Shown: positions 10,964 through 23,502, counted from the stretch's first letter. The stretch: 64,000 bases of DNA from Torreya grandis (GCA_037957365.1 JARHVA010007799.1:284501-348500); one strand, 5' to 3'. Notes: generated from the letters alone by a model not told the origin. A program made the numbers and translations.

Positions 10964-13694
10964 TATTGACGTTGTGGATTGTACCCTTTAAAGGGAGGCT
11001 CAAATCTCTTCATCCACGTGACATAATGGAGACATACCTCTTGTTGTGGGTGGAAAACATGAGGGATGAATCTATAGATTAGGGGCTAGATGCCCTTGAT
11101 GCACCTTGAGGCCCTAGTTTTCCTACTACTAATTATGGGGGGATGAAAAGGGAGAGAAAATACTAAAAATAGGACCTAAGATAAAAGGTGATGCACCAAA
11201 ACTATTGGTCTACTTAGCTTTGGCATACATTTTAACCATGGACAAAAAGCATACACTTCATTTAGGTGAGAAAAAATTCCTTGCATTAGTATTTTAGTAG
11301 GGGGTCCTATGAAGATACATGGAGGAAAAAACTAGCATAAGAGCTGTTTTAAACATGTTGTTAGGCAGCCCATTCACTTGCCTATACTTCTTCAGACACT
11401 CCTTATGACTTGAAAGAGAGTAAAATCCCTATGCACTATATATGCTAGAATAAACTTATGAAATCATGAAAATCAAATGACTTAGCACAAGATAAAACTC
11501 TAGACATATGCAAAAGTGCAAGCTCAAATTGAGGAAAAATTCTCTTTCTGATTCAAGGTAAATTCCTTCATGGCTTCACCATTTAATCTAAGAGATCATT
11601 TCTCAAATGAGAAGTTACAAATATATAGAGAACTAGAAATAAGAGAGCTAAGAAATCAAGGAATGGAAACCCATGCTAATCTAAACACTTCTATAGAGAC
11701 CAAAAGACCATGATAATATTGTATTCTTATGACTATATATGGGAGAGCCATGTTGTAGATATCTAAGCCATTTACCTTTCTATCCTAGGCATGGAAAAGC
11801 ATGGAACTCTTAGAAACTAATAAAGCCATCCCCAAGTTGTTGTGGCTAGACTATGCTCTCTCTAATGTTAGGCACAACTAGATGTGCATTAATGGTGAAG
11901 TATGAAAACAGAGCTTGCTCTCTTCTATAGTTTAAAAACCAATTTATTTATTGGCTTTTGATAGATATATTCTACATAAATGTATTAAATCCTTATATTG
12001 AGTTGTCTATTCCACTTGTCTTGATCTAAGTGGTCATTGATTCTACTCTTTATATTTGTCAGCAATTGGAACTATTCTAAGTTTTATCTTTGTTGGTTTG
12101 TCTTTACCTATGTTTTGTCTCTTTCAATGAAATTCTCCTTTGCCTTGGCCTTTTCTTTGATTTCTCTTTGTAGGTCCTTTCTCTGGGTGGGAGTTTCTTC
12201 GACATGTCCTTTAGACAAAATATCTGAAGGAATTCCTTCGAACATTTTGTCTTAAGGAATTCTGCTTAGCTTTGTTCCTTGCTGTCTTGGATTGCTCCTT
12301 TACATTGTCAGCCTTCAAGATTTTTTTGACCATCAAATTTCTTTAGACAAAATGTCCAAAGGAATTCCTTTGAGCATTTTGTCTAAAGGAATTCAACCTC
12401 ACTCTTTGCTTGTGACTTGCAGGTCTTTTATTTTAGGCATCAGCTTTATGCAACATTGATTTCTTTCAGACAAAATGTCTGAAATATTTCCTTTGGACAT
12501 TTTGTCTAAAAGAAATCATCCTTTAGATATTCCTTTACCTTCATCTATTTTCAATGCTTCGGGCTTCAGCCCTTTACTTTTGGTGGGCTTTTATCCAAAT
12601 TCCTTAAGACAAATGGCTAAAGGAATTCATATGGACATTTTTATGAAGGAAATTATCTCTTGGCTTGTTTTTTTTTCTCAAAAGGCAAATGCCCTTTAGG
12701 CCTTTACAATTTGTCTCCTTTAGTTGGTTTCCCTCCACAAGGGTTTCTTTCATCTAAAAGTACCCTTTGAGCTTTCTGAAATGGTCTTCATCTTTCTCAA
12801 GGTGAGCTCCACAAGGGCAGTTTTTGCCTCAAAATACCCCTTCAAAACTTTTGATTTGGTCCTACCACCAACTAAGGTGCCCTCCACAAGTACACTTTGA
12901 GTCCAAATTTGCCTTTTAGAAGAATTTTAAGGGTCCTGTGCACCACATAAGTGTCCTATACAAGGGCACATACCCTTAAAGAATTCTATAATGACCCTTC
13001 AAAAATGTGAATAAGTCCTCTTTCTTTTTCCAATTGCCCTTCAGAAAGACACTTACCCTTTGGACTTTTTGTAAACATCCTTCAAGCCATCAAAATTCCC
13101 TTCGAAGGAAATCCATTGCCTTTTGTGAAATTCTTAGACCATTTTAGGTGCTTCAATCACTTCTACTTATAAAATTAGACAAGTAATGCACCTGTACAAA
13201 CCTAATTTGCACTAGATAGACCATTTCAGACTTCTCAAGAGATTCTACTTTAGGTTTTACATCAACTTCAGCTAATAAGGTGAATAAGTAAAGACACTTG
13301 AAAAACTCAATTTGGTCTATCGAGATGAAATCAGGTTTTGCAAGTGACTTTACTTATAAAATTTAATAAGTAAAGACATTTTCAAAGTTTGAATTACACC
13401 AGCAAGACCAAATCAAGTTTATCAAGTGACTTGATTTATGAAAACTTCACAAGTCATTTTGGAAACCTGAAATGCACTACTATAGGTGAAGTAATTTCTC
13501 TTGACAAACCCAAAATACACTTGGCAAAGAAAAATGAGGGAAACACTGAGCTTTTTCATGAGAAAATTTTGATAGAGAATATTTTTCACAAGATAGGAGA
13601 GGGATGATCTAGCCAAAATAAGGATTAGATGAATTTTATAAATAAAAAGGAGGGGGTGACCAATTTTGGCTTGCAAGACCAAAACTGGTCAATA
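10964..13694 (-). repeat. Right LTR of element A
   Basis: Direct repeat of 5840-8612, with the same order of blocks: a GAGGGATGAATCT segment, a GGGATGAAAAGGGAGA segment, the GAATTC palindromes (12208-12655), the GTGCCCT hairpins, and a terminal CTGGTCAATA. Substitutions between copies are frequent and dominated by transitions, with small indels. This indicates an old insertion. Confidence 0.8.
12208..12655. repeat. Four-copy palindrome array in the right LTR of A
   Basis: Units lie at about 12208-12260, 12340-12394, 12462-12512 and 12600-12655, matching the left array in order and spacing. The 12340-12394 copy reads AGACAAAATGTCCAAAGG, GAATTC, then the decayed complement. The third unit here is a full palindrome, whereas in the left LTR it is only half, so the left copy was shortened. 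Confidence 0.7.
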
Positions 13695-13721
13695 TGGCCC
13701 ATTATGCATCATCCTTGGGAT

Positions 13722-14771
13722 ATGAAGAAAGTGATTAACATTCATGTACATCAACAACTTAAGCCATAAATCATTTCCCTATATAAAAAGGAAGTAAAGA
13801 GACTAGCCACACCAAGTGATTCAACAACTTCGTCACAAATGGAGGTCCCTATCTCACATATGACCCAACTTATAGATGGAGTCAAGTATGATCCATATAT
13901 TTCCAATTTGCAATGGGTGACTGAGAATAAGGTCATCCAAGGAGGTGAATAAATGATATATCAAAAAATGAAACCATTGACTAGTTTGAATCCTATTTTT
14001 GAGGAAGATATCTTGGAATCAATATGAAGCACATTTAGAGTAGATGCAGGATACCATCAAGGGCTTGAAGTAGAAAAAAATAATTTATAAGAACAATCAA
14101 TTCTATCAGTCCCAAGAGACCTAGTTAGGTAGTTTGAAATAACCATGTATTACTTATTCATCTCCTTGAAGGATATAAGATCCAAGGAACATGTAGTGAA
14201 TAAATAGATTTTAATGACTATAGGGCAAGTTGGCCAATGGTAGACTTCTAGAAACAAGGTGAAAGACTTGATCAATGTATTGGTAGGGGATCAAATTGGC
14301 CAATGGTAGACTTCAAGCAACAAGGTGAAATACTTGATCAATGTATTGGCAGGGGATCAAATTCCTAGCTTGAAAGTAGTTGGCCTAGCCCACCTAAACA
14401 TGGCCATGAAAATATTTATAGATATCATTAAATCTTTGAACAAATGGTCTAAAGAAATAAGAGATCTTTCCAATGATTTTAAATAGTTATAAGATAGGAT
14501 GATGCACATATTAGGGAGCCTAATTAAGGATCTTACTACATGTATCCCAATTGTTTTAATCATAGATGAAGAATTCAAGAAAAGAGCTATGTATTTCATG
14601 CATGAGGTAAGGAATCAAAGATAAGGAAAGATAGGTGCAGTTAATAAAAGGACTATGGACATGATTTTATCAACTAATGAGAAGATTAGTAATGCAAGTA
14701 GAATCAAAGAGGCATTAGATAGGGTAGATAAATATCTAAAGGACTTGGAATATTAGGAAAATGAATCTTGA
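13722..14771 (+). pseudogene. Unknown plus-strand coding remnant D, about 350 codons
   Basis: One frame runs from ATG at 13722 to consecutive stops at 14769-14774. Interruptions are almost only single-base stops where Gln, Arg or Trp codons would be expected. Recognisable parts include SHMTQLIDGVKYDPYISN, a central tandem repeat, SLKVVGLAHLNMAMKIFI and a charged helical C-terminus (TNEKISNASRIKEALDRV). I do not recognise the family, and there are no pol motifs. It starts 28 bp beyond the end of element A, so A may have inserted into or beside the element that carried it. Confidence 0.5.
14230..14361 (+). repeat. 66-bp in-frame tandem duplication inside remnant D
   Basis: Two units (14230-14295 and 14296-14361) share TTGGCCAATGGTAGACTTC and TTGATCAATGTATTGG. 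The unit is 22 codons, so it keeps the frame. Both carry the same TAG stop after the CAATGG block, suggesting that the duplication followed at least one inactivating mutation, or that the stop arose in parallel. Confidence 0.75.
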
Positions 14772-14774
14772 TAA

Positions 14775-15772
14775 AACCCATTGTCAACCTCAATCTGATT
14801 GATGAGCAACACTACAAAATTAAGATCCTTTAGTAGAGATAAGAGACTACAACAAGAAGGGAGTCCTAAAGTCAAATTTGTTTACTTTGAAATATTCCTT
14901 TTATAACTAAACATATATATTTTGAAAAGAGAATATTATTTTGTAAGAGCATGTGTAACTTTGTGAATCACATTATTTATTAGTCAGTCCTTTAGAAAGT
15001 GTCATTAATTCTAGAACATTGTAGAAGGACAATTGTCCTAGAAACTTGTACAATTGTCATTTTACATGATTGACGAACATACCTCCTTAGTATTATTTAA
15101 AATGGGTACTGTCATTTTTTATCCAAGGAGGTGAATTTTTGAGAAAAACTTTATGTAAACTTTGAGCAATTAATAAAAGCAAGGAAACTTATAAAAATTG
15201 TCTAGTAATTGTTTGTGTGTTTATTATTATGGCTGATCTCTTGATTATTTTTTTGGATGCTCAGGTTTGAATTGTTTTTTATGAACTATAGACATGTACA
15301 TTTGAATGAAAATTTGTCAATTTGTGCTTAAGCTAGGTTGATTGAAGGATTTTATGTTTATTTCATTTCCCATGCTTTCTTTATAGATGTGCTAATGTAA
15401 TTTGTTTATGGAATTAAATATCTAAAGTGAACTTGATTTTGTATTTCTATTATTTCACTTTCTACTTAAATTTATTCTTGATGTATGATACTATTTGAGC
15501 TTTAGCTATCTAATGTCATAAATTGGTTTAATTTCATGTCTTGATGAAATTTAAACATCGTCACAATGTCAAGATTTAAAATCAAAACACCTTCTTTCTG
15601 CCCTACCCTTCCTTTTGCCTATTTTTTGATTAACTCACTTTAGTCTAGATTCCATTTTATATATCCATGCTATCTTAGAATTTATAATTAAGTTTTGATC
15701 ATAATTCACTTAGCTATGATTAGATCATCTTCATATTTCAAAAGCAAACTAGTAGGGCATGGTTGCTCCTAA
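14775..15772. other. Non-coding stretch between remnant D and element C
   Basis: No credible frame or repeat pair was found. A TATCCAAGGAGGTGAAT block near 15121-15137 repeats the ATCCAAGGAGGTGAAT segment at 13935-13950 within remnant D. This may mean the two belong to one old element. Confidence 0.35.
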
Positions 15773-15777
15773 CAACC
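15773..15777 (+). repeat. Target-site duplication of element C, left
   Basis: CAACC lies directly before the left LTR and is repeated directly after the right LTR at 31681-31685. Five bases is the usual duplication length for LTR retrotransposons. Confidence 0.75.
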
Positions 15778-17025
15778 TATAGACATCTAATTCCTAACAC
15801 CATTTGTGTTAAAATTGTCAATCTTACTCGAATTTCACTAAAATGCACATTTTAGGTCAAAAACCATAAAATTCCATAAATGGTTAAAACTTGTCACTTA
15901 CAAGTGCTAATTTAGGTCAAAGTATCCTTAAATAAGGTAATACATTTTATGGCCTAGCTAACTTTGATCAGATCATTTTGAGTCAAAATGACCATTTCAT
16001 CATTTAGTGCTCTGGATCACTATTTTCTTATAATTCATTGGCACACATCACGTACCTTTGTTATTTGGTGTTGGTAACATCCTAAATGGGAATACAGCTC
16101 CAACGCATTTAACATCTCCTTCCAAATCCTCTCAAGTCAAATTACGACCTAGTAATATGACATTCTAACCATTTTGATTAATTGAAGGCCAATTTTCAAA
16201 TAATTGTACAAATGTTGATTAACCTTATTTAAGGCTAATTAATCCAAATCAAGAGATTAAGTGGATTTTCCATGATATTTTTTGAATATTTCTTTTTGAA
16301 AATTGATTCCTATTAACTACATCATTAGGTGACATTATTTCTTGGGAAGACATCTCTAAGCCATAAATGCCACAAATATCAGGATTATGGGTCACCCATG
16401 CATAGTTAATACCTCTTATGCATCTTCAATTCCCCTTCTCCCAATGTCATGATGATGATAATTATGGATTTAATTCCAAATATTTGGATTATCCATGGCC
16501 ACACATCTCAATCTTGAGATGGATGGTCATGGTTCATCCTGACCAATCTTAAAAATCTATAAATAGAGAGGCCATGGATGTGAATAAAAAAGTTATTTTT
16601 GGTGCAAGGTTATTATGCTCAAATATCATCAAAATCTTTAATATTGCAAAGTTATAATGTTAAATTATTTCCACAAGGCTTTGCATGTGATCATAGATTT
16701 TGTTTGAAAGCTTTATTGATAGGCTAGTTTAGTGATTTAGAATCAAGAGCCTAGGTTTTGTGGAGTGTTCTTGAGGCATTAGAGGAGCTGACCACCATTG
16801 TTGAAAAAGACAAGGATGCTTGATCAAGGGAAAACATGTTTTTGAGCCAAATAGGTATAATGAATCCATTTGGGAAGGTAATACGGTGTTTCTTTCTTTC
16901 ATTTGTTTCTTGATATCCTTTGTAATTCTTATAAGAATAAATAGGCCTAGTTAGTTAGTTCTATAGGCATGTCTCATTATTTATGGACTAATGCTTGAAT
17001 AACTTGCTTTGTAATCCTCTCTACA
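15778..17025 (+). repeat. Left (5') LTR of element C
   Basis: Aligns with 24350-25130 plus 31214-31680 from the AATTCCTAACACCATTTGTG block to the final CTCTCTACA. About one base in eight to ten differs, mostly transitions. It holds the TATA box at 16558-16565, about 460 bp before its end. Confidence 0.85.
16556..16566 (+). promoter_or_regulatory. TATA box in the left LTR of C
   Basis: TCTATAAATAG followed by AGAGGCCATGG. It is present in both LTRs of C and, decayed, at the left end of the window. The AATCT immediately overlapping its start in the right LTR is the site where B inserted. Confidence 0.6.
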
Positions 17026-17047
17026 TCTTGGCATGCCTAGTGAGACC
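17026..17047 (+). other. Presumed primer-binding site of element C
   Basis: Directly after the LTR end (CTCTCTACA) comes TCTTGGCATGCCTAG, then TGAGACC. The TTGGCATGCC core is shared with the minus-strand junctions of A and B. The TGG that pairs with the tRNA CCA end starts two or three bases inside, as is usual. The tRNA species is not identified. Confidence 0.5.
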
Positions 17048-18964
17048 AGACACATCTCACACCTAAATAATATCACTTTGCAACTCTAAAATGTTTATTT
17101 GAGCCTTTCAAACTATTGCAAAATTGATTTTCTAACTTTATTTTGCCATTTTTGTTTGCCATAATTTTACATAGTAATTGACATCGACAACTGATACTGA
17201 CATTAGTTACCTACCTTAATTGCCATTGGTTAGACAAACTGACATTAGTTAGGTCCCTTAGCCAAAGTAATTATCATCAGTTGTAATAACTGATGTTGGT
17301 GACTATGTTTTTTTAAAAACATGGACCCGAGAGATACTTTTTCAAAGTACACTATTTTAAGCTAAAAGGAGCTTCAAAGCTAAAGGACATGCTGACATTT
17401 TTGCTATAGGAATAAGATTTTGCTTTGATAAAAACATGTTTAAATCACCTCATGCATGCTTAAAATCAATTAGGAACTTGTTTTAGGTGTTTAACAAAGA
17501 ATTTATATATTTTGGTGAATGTTCTCAATATTTACAACTAAGACCAAGGGGTCAAATGAACACCACCAAATATTTCATTTAGGCTTAAAATTGAACACAC
17601 TTATTAATTCTTATTTTTAATAGTTGTTTACTTAGGTTTTTTAAAGGAAAAAGAGGAATATTGTGTGTATGCTCTTCCATTTGTCCCCTTTAGGGAACAC
17701 TTGGAATCAAAAGCACCATTCTTATTGAAAATATCCTAGTTTAAGGCTTAGAAATAATTTCACCTAAATCACTCCCCAAAAACTCACCAAAGTTTGGGCG
17801 ATCTTGAAAATTACCCTAATGTCTTTCTATTTTATGTTTTCTTTATTTTTCATGTAAACATGGCTTGCGAGGGGGAAGTCATTACCTCCCATGAGTTTTG
17901 TAGGGATGCTTTGACTTGGAGTTTCACCTCCTGACATTGATTGCATTTGACTCCTTTGGAGTTGCACATGAGACGTATCTATATTTGGACATTGCACTAT
18001 ACTGAGAAAAAAATAAGATGTAGTGGTTGTAAAAAGGACTAGACCTTTTTACAACTATCAAATGCCATGATCACCCAATTTACATGCTTGTATTTTACAT
18101 CATTTGATGTGAAATTCATTGTGTAATTGATTCCTCTAGAAATGTTCAAAAAATTGCTAGTTTAGTCAACCCCATTTTTCCATACCATTGATAGGATTTA
18201 GATGATTATACTCAGTGTATTTTGATCAATATTTTCTTGGTATGATTTGAGGCTAAAACTTATTTTTTATTCATAATCCATGTCAAAATTATGTATTTAA
18301 GTTAATAAGGGTAGCGTTATGTTGCCCAAATCATGTCAAATCTTTTTTACCCTTGAGTCTTTGAAACATAACAATTGACCACAACATTCGAGCATGCTTA
18401 AATTGTTAGGCTAATCAATTTTTTTCAAGACATGTTTATCATTGTATCAAAAACCATTTGTTTCAAACCATTTTGTTTATACCATTTAGACCTTTGTCTT
18501 GTGTCCTCATGCTATCTACTCTTGTTTAGCTTTTTTGGTTCAATCCTAGTCCTTAATATTGCATTTTCAATTAACCTTGTCAAGTTTGGATCCAAACATT
18601 AATTGATTTATATTTAGACCTCAATTCATGGGGTTGGTACAAAGATATTTTTATTTTGGGTTGCATGGCTCTGGTTAAATGATTACCCAATTTTGAACGC
18701 TATTGATTGTTTGTTTTCTTGAGTGCTTATCCTCATCATTTTTATGTGACTTTGTTTAGAAAAACACAACCTTTATTCAAAAACCTTTGATGTTAGACAT
18801 TTTAAATTAGGTTCTTCTACGCCAAATCTTGGCACAAATTACTTTGAGATGCAGCTTCACCCTTTCAACCAAGGTTGAGCCTCTTATATTTTAAACATCA
18901 TTTTTTAGAGTTTGCAAAACTTTAAGTCTTTCTATTTTCAGAGCTTTCTTCATTAAATGTAGAT
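17048..18964 (+). other. Leader of element C
   Basis: 1.9 kb without a supported frame. Near 17,180-17,310 short repeats of the type ACTGAcATTaGTTA occur several times on both strands (ACTGATACTGACATTAG, AACTGACATTAGTTAGG, AACTGATGTTGGTGA), making a small inverted-repeat cluster. Otherwise it is ordinary AT-rich sequence. Confidence 0.4.
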
Positions 18965-19199
18965 ATGCCTAGCTACACTTATGGTGTAGTCATGGATAAT
19001 CCAACTTATGATAGAATGGCTGCACCAAATGACTTTTATGACTTTAGTCAAGACCCCTACGGTGAAAATATGGTTTTTGAGATAGATTTCTATCCACCTC
19101 ACAAAAATAAATCATGGGAACACAATCAAGATCCAACCTATTATCCAACTTATGATTGGAATGATTGGGTTTATCAAGAAGACTTGGATGCTTTAGCTT

Positions 19200-19365
19200 G
19201 TGTAAGTAATCAAACTCCATAATCTACCAAGATCACCACTTTAGGACTTCCTCCTTTGGTTTGCATGAGAAACCAAACTAAGAAGCATCCAGTCATCACC
19301 ATTTTAGGACCTCCTCTTTTGGTTTTCACAAGCAACCAAACTAAGAAGTGCCTAGTTGCTACCAT
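19200..19365 (+). repeat. In-frame tandem repeat within the C ORF
   Basis: Two adjacent units encode LGLPPLVCMRNQTKK and LGPPLLVFTSNQTKK, and a partial third precedes them (CVSNQT). At DNA level the shared block is ATCACCATTTTAGGACCTCC. The spacing of about 66 bp is divisible by three. Confidence 0.65.
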
Positions 19366-20434
19366 TATTGATGCATCAACAATTTTTGATGAACCTATTA
19401 TTGAAAAACCTTCATTTGATGAACCAATCATTTTTGATCCCTTATTCAATAATCTAATCTTTAGAGAGTCCATTATTGAACCACAAACCATTGTTCTTGC
19501 TAGACCAAATGTTCCCCACTTTATAAATTTTGTGTTGATATTTGAACTTAAACAAGAGCCATTACCTCTTTAAAAGCCATCTTATGAGGATCAAAATGTG
19601 TTCAAAATTGATCTTTTACAACCAATTGTGAACCAAAACCAACATGTTATTGTTGAAACACCCATTTGTGATAAGATAAACTATGATATGTTACCTATTC
19701 ATATGTTACATATTTTTAAAGAGCCTCATCTACTTGACAAGCTAGTCTCAGTAGAGTTATCTCTTGATCTTTTCCCACTCGTTGAGGAGTCTCACTTTGA
19801 CAGACTTGATTTTGTCAAGACATGCCTTGAGCAATTACCTCTTTTTGAGGGGATTCACTTAGAGGAGTCAGTATATGTTGAACCCTTCTAAGATGAATCA
19901 ATTTTTATTAAGTCCATTATGCCATCATAGGCCATTATTTGTCAAAAATTTAGCATTCAACAAAGCATTATCAAAACAACCATATTAGTTGAAGAATTAA
20001 CATTAGAGTTAGGTTCTATTTTTAAACTGACATTGGATTTAACATCAAAAATAGAATCAACATCAGTTGTGATATTGGATTCAGAGTCCCTTGCTTCAGA
20101 ATCAAAGTTAGAAATAGATTATAGTATTGGTGGTTACAAGATTGGTTATAATTGCCTTACAGATCAATTTGAATATATTTGTGATCCTTCTACAATTTTT
20201 GATCATGATTACTTCAGCATCAACACAAGTTCTCCTAGTATCTTATATGAGGATTGTGCTAAATTTCACTATCCCATTATTACCACCCAATAGAGCCATT
20301 ATATTGACATCCCACCTCCCATAAGTATCAATCGAGACTGACAAAATCACACTTTATTGAACTGCATCCATGGTGACATATCATTTGTAGAATATTAGGG
20401 GGACCAAGACCACATTCATTTAGAATAAGAATAA

Positions 20435-20590
20435 TATCCTACTGAAACATTTTCGAAGGCACTATGGGACAAGTACAGTTAGAACTCAACATCTTTTAGT
20501 GAAACTTTTTTGAAAGCTCTAGAAGATAATCAAAGTCAAAAGTCAACATTACTTAGTGAAACCTTCTTAGAGGCACTATGTGGTGATCAA
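20435..20590 (+). repeat. Three ETFxxAL repeats in the C ORF
   Basis: The translation shows TETFSKALWD, SETFLKALED and SETFLEALCGD at spacings of about 23 codons. This is a small repeat domain near the C-terminus. One stop lies between the first and second copy. Confidence 0.6.
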
Positions 20591-22503
20591 AATATTTTCA
20601 TTGGTGAAAACCTCATTAAGGCACCAATAGCTAAGCATAAAAGATATTTATTATTTACTGAAGATAATATCAAAGATCAAATCAAAATAGCTTCCAATCT
20701 ACAACATAATCAAATGGTAGTTACTCTCAAGATCAAGCAAAAAAATAATTTTATTGTTCTATCAAGAGCATCTTTAGAGACATATGCCCCCATCACAACC
20801 AAAATTATGTCGAATCTCATATGAACAACATTACGTGTGACTGAACGTCTTGATCTTTATTTATTTCCCAACTATTCCACATTCCATTATCATCTACCAT
20901 TCCATTTCACAATCAAACCCACCATCCATTATTTGTCCCTATTTACCATCCATGGCCATAATTTCTTTTGTAAAGGATATAAAGATACCGTATCTTGATG
21001 TTTTAAGGAATCATAATAATGACCAATGAATAATCCAAAAGCATTCTCAACAACCTAATTTGTAGGCCACTTTTGACAGAGCAATTATTTTGCTGAGGTG
21101 TGGGATAGAAATTAACATGATCAAGTATTATTTTTGTATCATTTGATGATCAAGATGCACATCTCCCCATTAATAAGAAAAATAGAATAAAAAACACCAC
21201 ACCTAGGACAAAATCATGTACCATACTATTTCACATTGCCATGCCATTGTCATTGTTACATTCCATTTGCCATTGTCACATAGATTCTACCATTCAACCC
21301 ATCACTTGGGAGAAACCTACTACCATTTTATCCAATATATCAATCCAGTCATAATCCTTATCAAAACCATTCCATCCTATCATTCCATTCCTATCTAGAC
21401 CAAAGCCTATTTTTACTAATCCTACCCAATCCTATTTTGATCTTAGTTCATTTAGTTCTTCCTACACCTTTTCATGAGAGGATTTTTATCAATTTTTATA
21501 AATCAATCCAATGTGTGTTTACAATGACAATCTATGAAATTAGTGTGATAGTTGATCTGCAAAGATATCTTTCATTTTCCATCCTGTATCAAGCTTGTTT
21601 ATGTGATACTGCTTATAACCGCCTAGGGCAAATAAATGTTTCACCTGTCTTGCTACTAATTATAACTACCTATGGGAAAATTAGTATAATTGACCTATGT
21701 AATTATATATTATTTATAAACACCTATGGGAAAACTAGGGGAAACACTTATTTATCATGCATTAATACATCACCTTGCCATTACTATTTTCATTTGACTG
21801 GCCATTTATCAGATTTTAGAACTTGTTGGGACCTAGTTGATTTTTATTCACCTTTGGTGTGGATGGAATAAATTTAACTTGAGTTCATTTTAATAATATA
21901 TAGGTCATGCTAAATTCATGTTGAGATAAATTCAATCCCTATTTCCATATGCTCTTACCATTTTGTGAACAACCTAAACCTCACTCTCACCGATTTGTGA
22001 GCATGGGCCATTACAACATCTTAGCTATCTTATTGGAACCTCTACTCTCAGGAAATGCATCTCCTCAAATAGATGGTCCCACCTTGTATATATTTTATCT
22101 CAAAAAACACTAAAAAAATTATAAATACTTTGAAAATATCAAATACATCAAAACATGATCCATAAAAGAATAAAAATGTTATCTCACACTTCTATACATT
22201 TCTACATTCCCATTCCACCATCCCACACTCTCACCATTTTGTGACAAACTATTAATTTTGAATGCTCTTACCATTTTATGAGAAACTATTAAGTTTGAAT
22301 GTTCTTGCCATTTTGCAAGCATAGAAACACCATTTCATTTCATCTCACCACACGTACTTACCATTTTGTAAAGTCATTCTTTCTCATCTCATCAGCTTCT
22401 TGTTTGCTAGACCATTCTAATTTATTTGTCATATCTTCCATTTCTTCTATAACATTAATCATGTTATTATGATCATCATTTTTCTTCTATCCCATTTCCT
22501 ATG

Positions 22504-22563
22504 AGAACTACATTTGGCTTAAAGTTCATGTTGGAACATGCATCCATGGAACTATGTAGGCAA
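22504..22563 (+). repeat. GAACTAC...ATGTAGGCA block, copy 1
   Basis: Shares AAAGTTCATGTTGGAACATG and AACTATGTAGGCA with 23446-23502. TTCATGTTGGAACATG is itself an imperfect inverted repeat. Similar blocks (GAACTACGT...ACGTAGGCA) are, as I recall, common in the 3' non-coding part of plant Tat-lineage gypsy elements. Confidence 0.6.
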
Positions 22564-23445
22564 CATCCACTTGTCTTATACATCTGGAGTTAGCTCAACC
22601 AACCCCTTACTTTTTATCTCTTCCCCCATTTCTTTTTTCATTGTTCCTCTTTAATTAGGTAACAATTGTCATGTCACTATTCATTGTTATGATGTGGTGG
22701 AAAGTAACGCCACTACTGCACATGCATGAACAGTTGTCTTTAAACTACACTAACTTGGTTTTTATTGTGTGTGTTTATTTGAGTTTTATTGGTGTTTTGT
22801 TGTGATTTCACATCCATCCTTTTATTTCTTTTCCTTTTCTCACTTTTTATTTCTTATCTTCATTCTTGTTCTTGTGTTTCCTTGATTGTTTTTTTCTTTT
22901 CACTTTTGTGTTCAAGAATGCCTTGATGGTCCACATAGATCTTGATTATTCATATCTTGGTCTCATGTCATTAAGATGTTCTTGCCTTTTATTTTTTAAA
23001 CATTTTTGTTCCTACTTAAGATCATATCTTGATTTCAAGTTAAGTTTATTTATGTTTATATTCTTTTTTGGTTTTTTTTTGTTTAAATGTAAATTGTTGG
23101 AACTCTGGTTTTCGTCATTATTTTACCATTATCCTTAGTTATAAGTATTCACATTTGAACTGGCTCAATGCAATTTGAATCTTATTTCATTCTATGTTAT
23201 TCATACTTATGATACCTAATTTATTTCTATATATCAAGAACTTTGTGCTCAAGTCTCAATGTCTTAATGTCAACATTAGCTCTAATGAATGAGTCTCAAG
23301 AACACTCCATAGCACTTGGACTCATGATATGGAATTAGGCTTCTAGGTGGCATGCATTTTATTACTCAAATATATTCTTATACATGAATCTCTTTTCATA
23401 TATTATTTTTATCATTTCTCATCTCATTCTCTCCCAAACTTGGGT

Positions 23446-23502
23446 GAACTACATTTACCTAAAGTTCATGTTGGAACATGAGGCCATGAAACTATGTAGG
23501 CA
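23446..23502 (+). repeat. GAACTAC...ATGTAGGCA block, copy 2
   Basis: Second copy, about 940 bp downstream of the first. Both copies are followed by a GAGgTnAGCTCAAC segment, so similarity extends over about 110 bp. This indicates an internal duplication in the tail of element C. Confidence 0.6.

Larger units (their letters stand above)
5840..13694 (-). mobile_element. Element A: LTR retrotransposon without pol
   Basis: Two direct repeats of about 2.75 kb (5840-8612 and 10964-13694) flank a 2.35-kb interior, giving about 7.85 kb in total. The interior holds no protease, reverse transcriptase, RNase H or integrase signature. It carries a degraded minus-strand frame homologous to that of element B. 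Orientation is taken as minus because the right junction, read on the minus strand, gives GTTTTTGGCACGCC, like the presumed primer-binding sites of B and C, and the reading frame runs the same way. No target-site duplication is recognisable (GTGTC left, TGGCC right), so one end may be altered. Confidence 0.75.
18965..20824 (+). pseudogene. Element C ORF: unknown 620-codon protein, broken by point stops
   Basis: A single frame runs from ATG at 18965 to TGA at 20824, interrupted only by point stops (19220, 19571, 19889, 19928, 20291 and several up to 20470), with no frameshift detected. It begins MPSYTYGVVMDN, has an aromatic and acidic N-terminus (DFYDFSQDPYGEN, PTYYPTYDWNDW), a repeated LGLPPL/NQTKK block, FDEPII repeats, a long acidic centre (LFPLVEESHFDRLDF), and three C-terminal ETFxxAL repeats. 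There is no zinc knuckle, protease, RT or integrase motif, transmembrane segment or signal peptide. It is the only coding content of element C. An accessory or structural role is a guess. Confidence 0.65.

Noticed and set aside
5835..13699. Target-site duplication for element A
   Set aside because: The bases flanking the inferred ends (GTGTC and TGGCC) do not match. I therefore do not claim one, and the exact ends may be off by a few bases.
21437..21871. 144-codon plus-strand frame in element C
   Set aside because: It lies in the 3' non-coding region, is built partly from repeated CACCTATGGGAAAA units, and has no domain-like pattern or partner.
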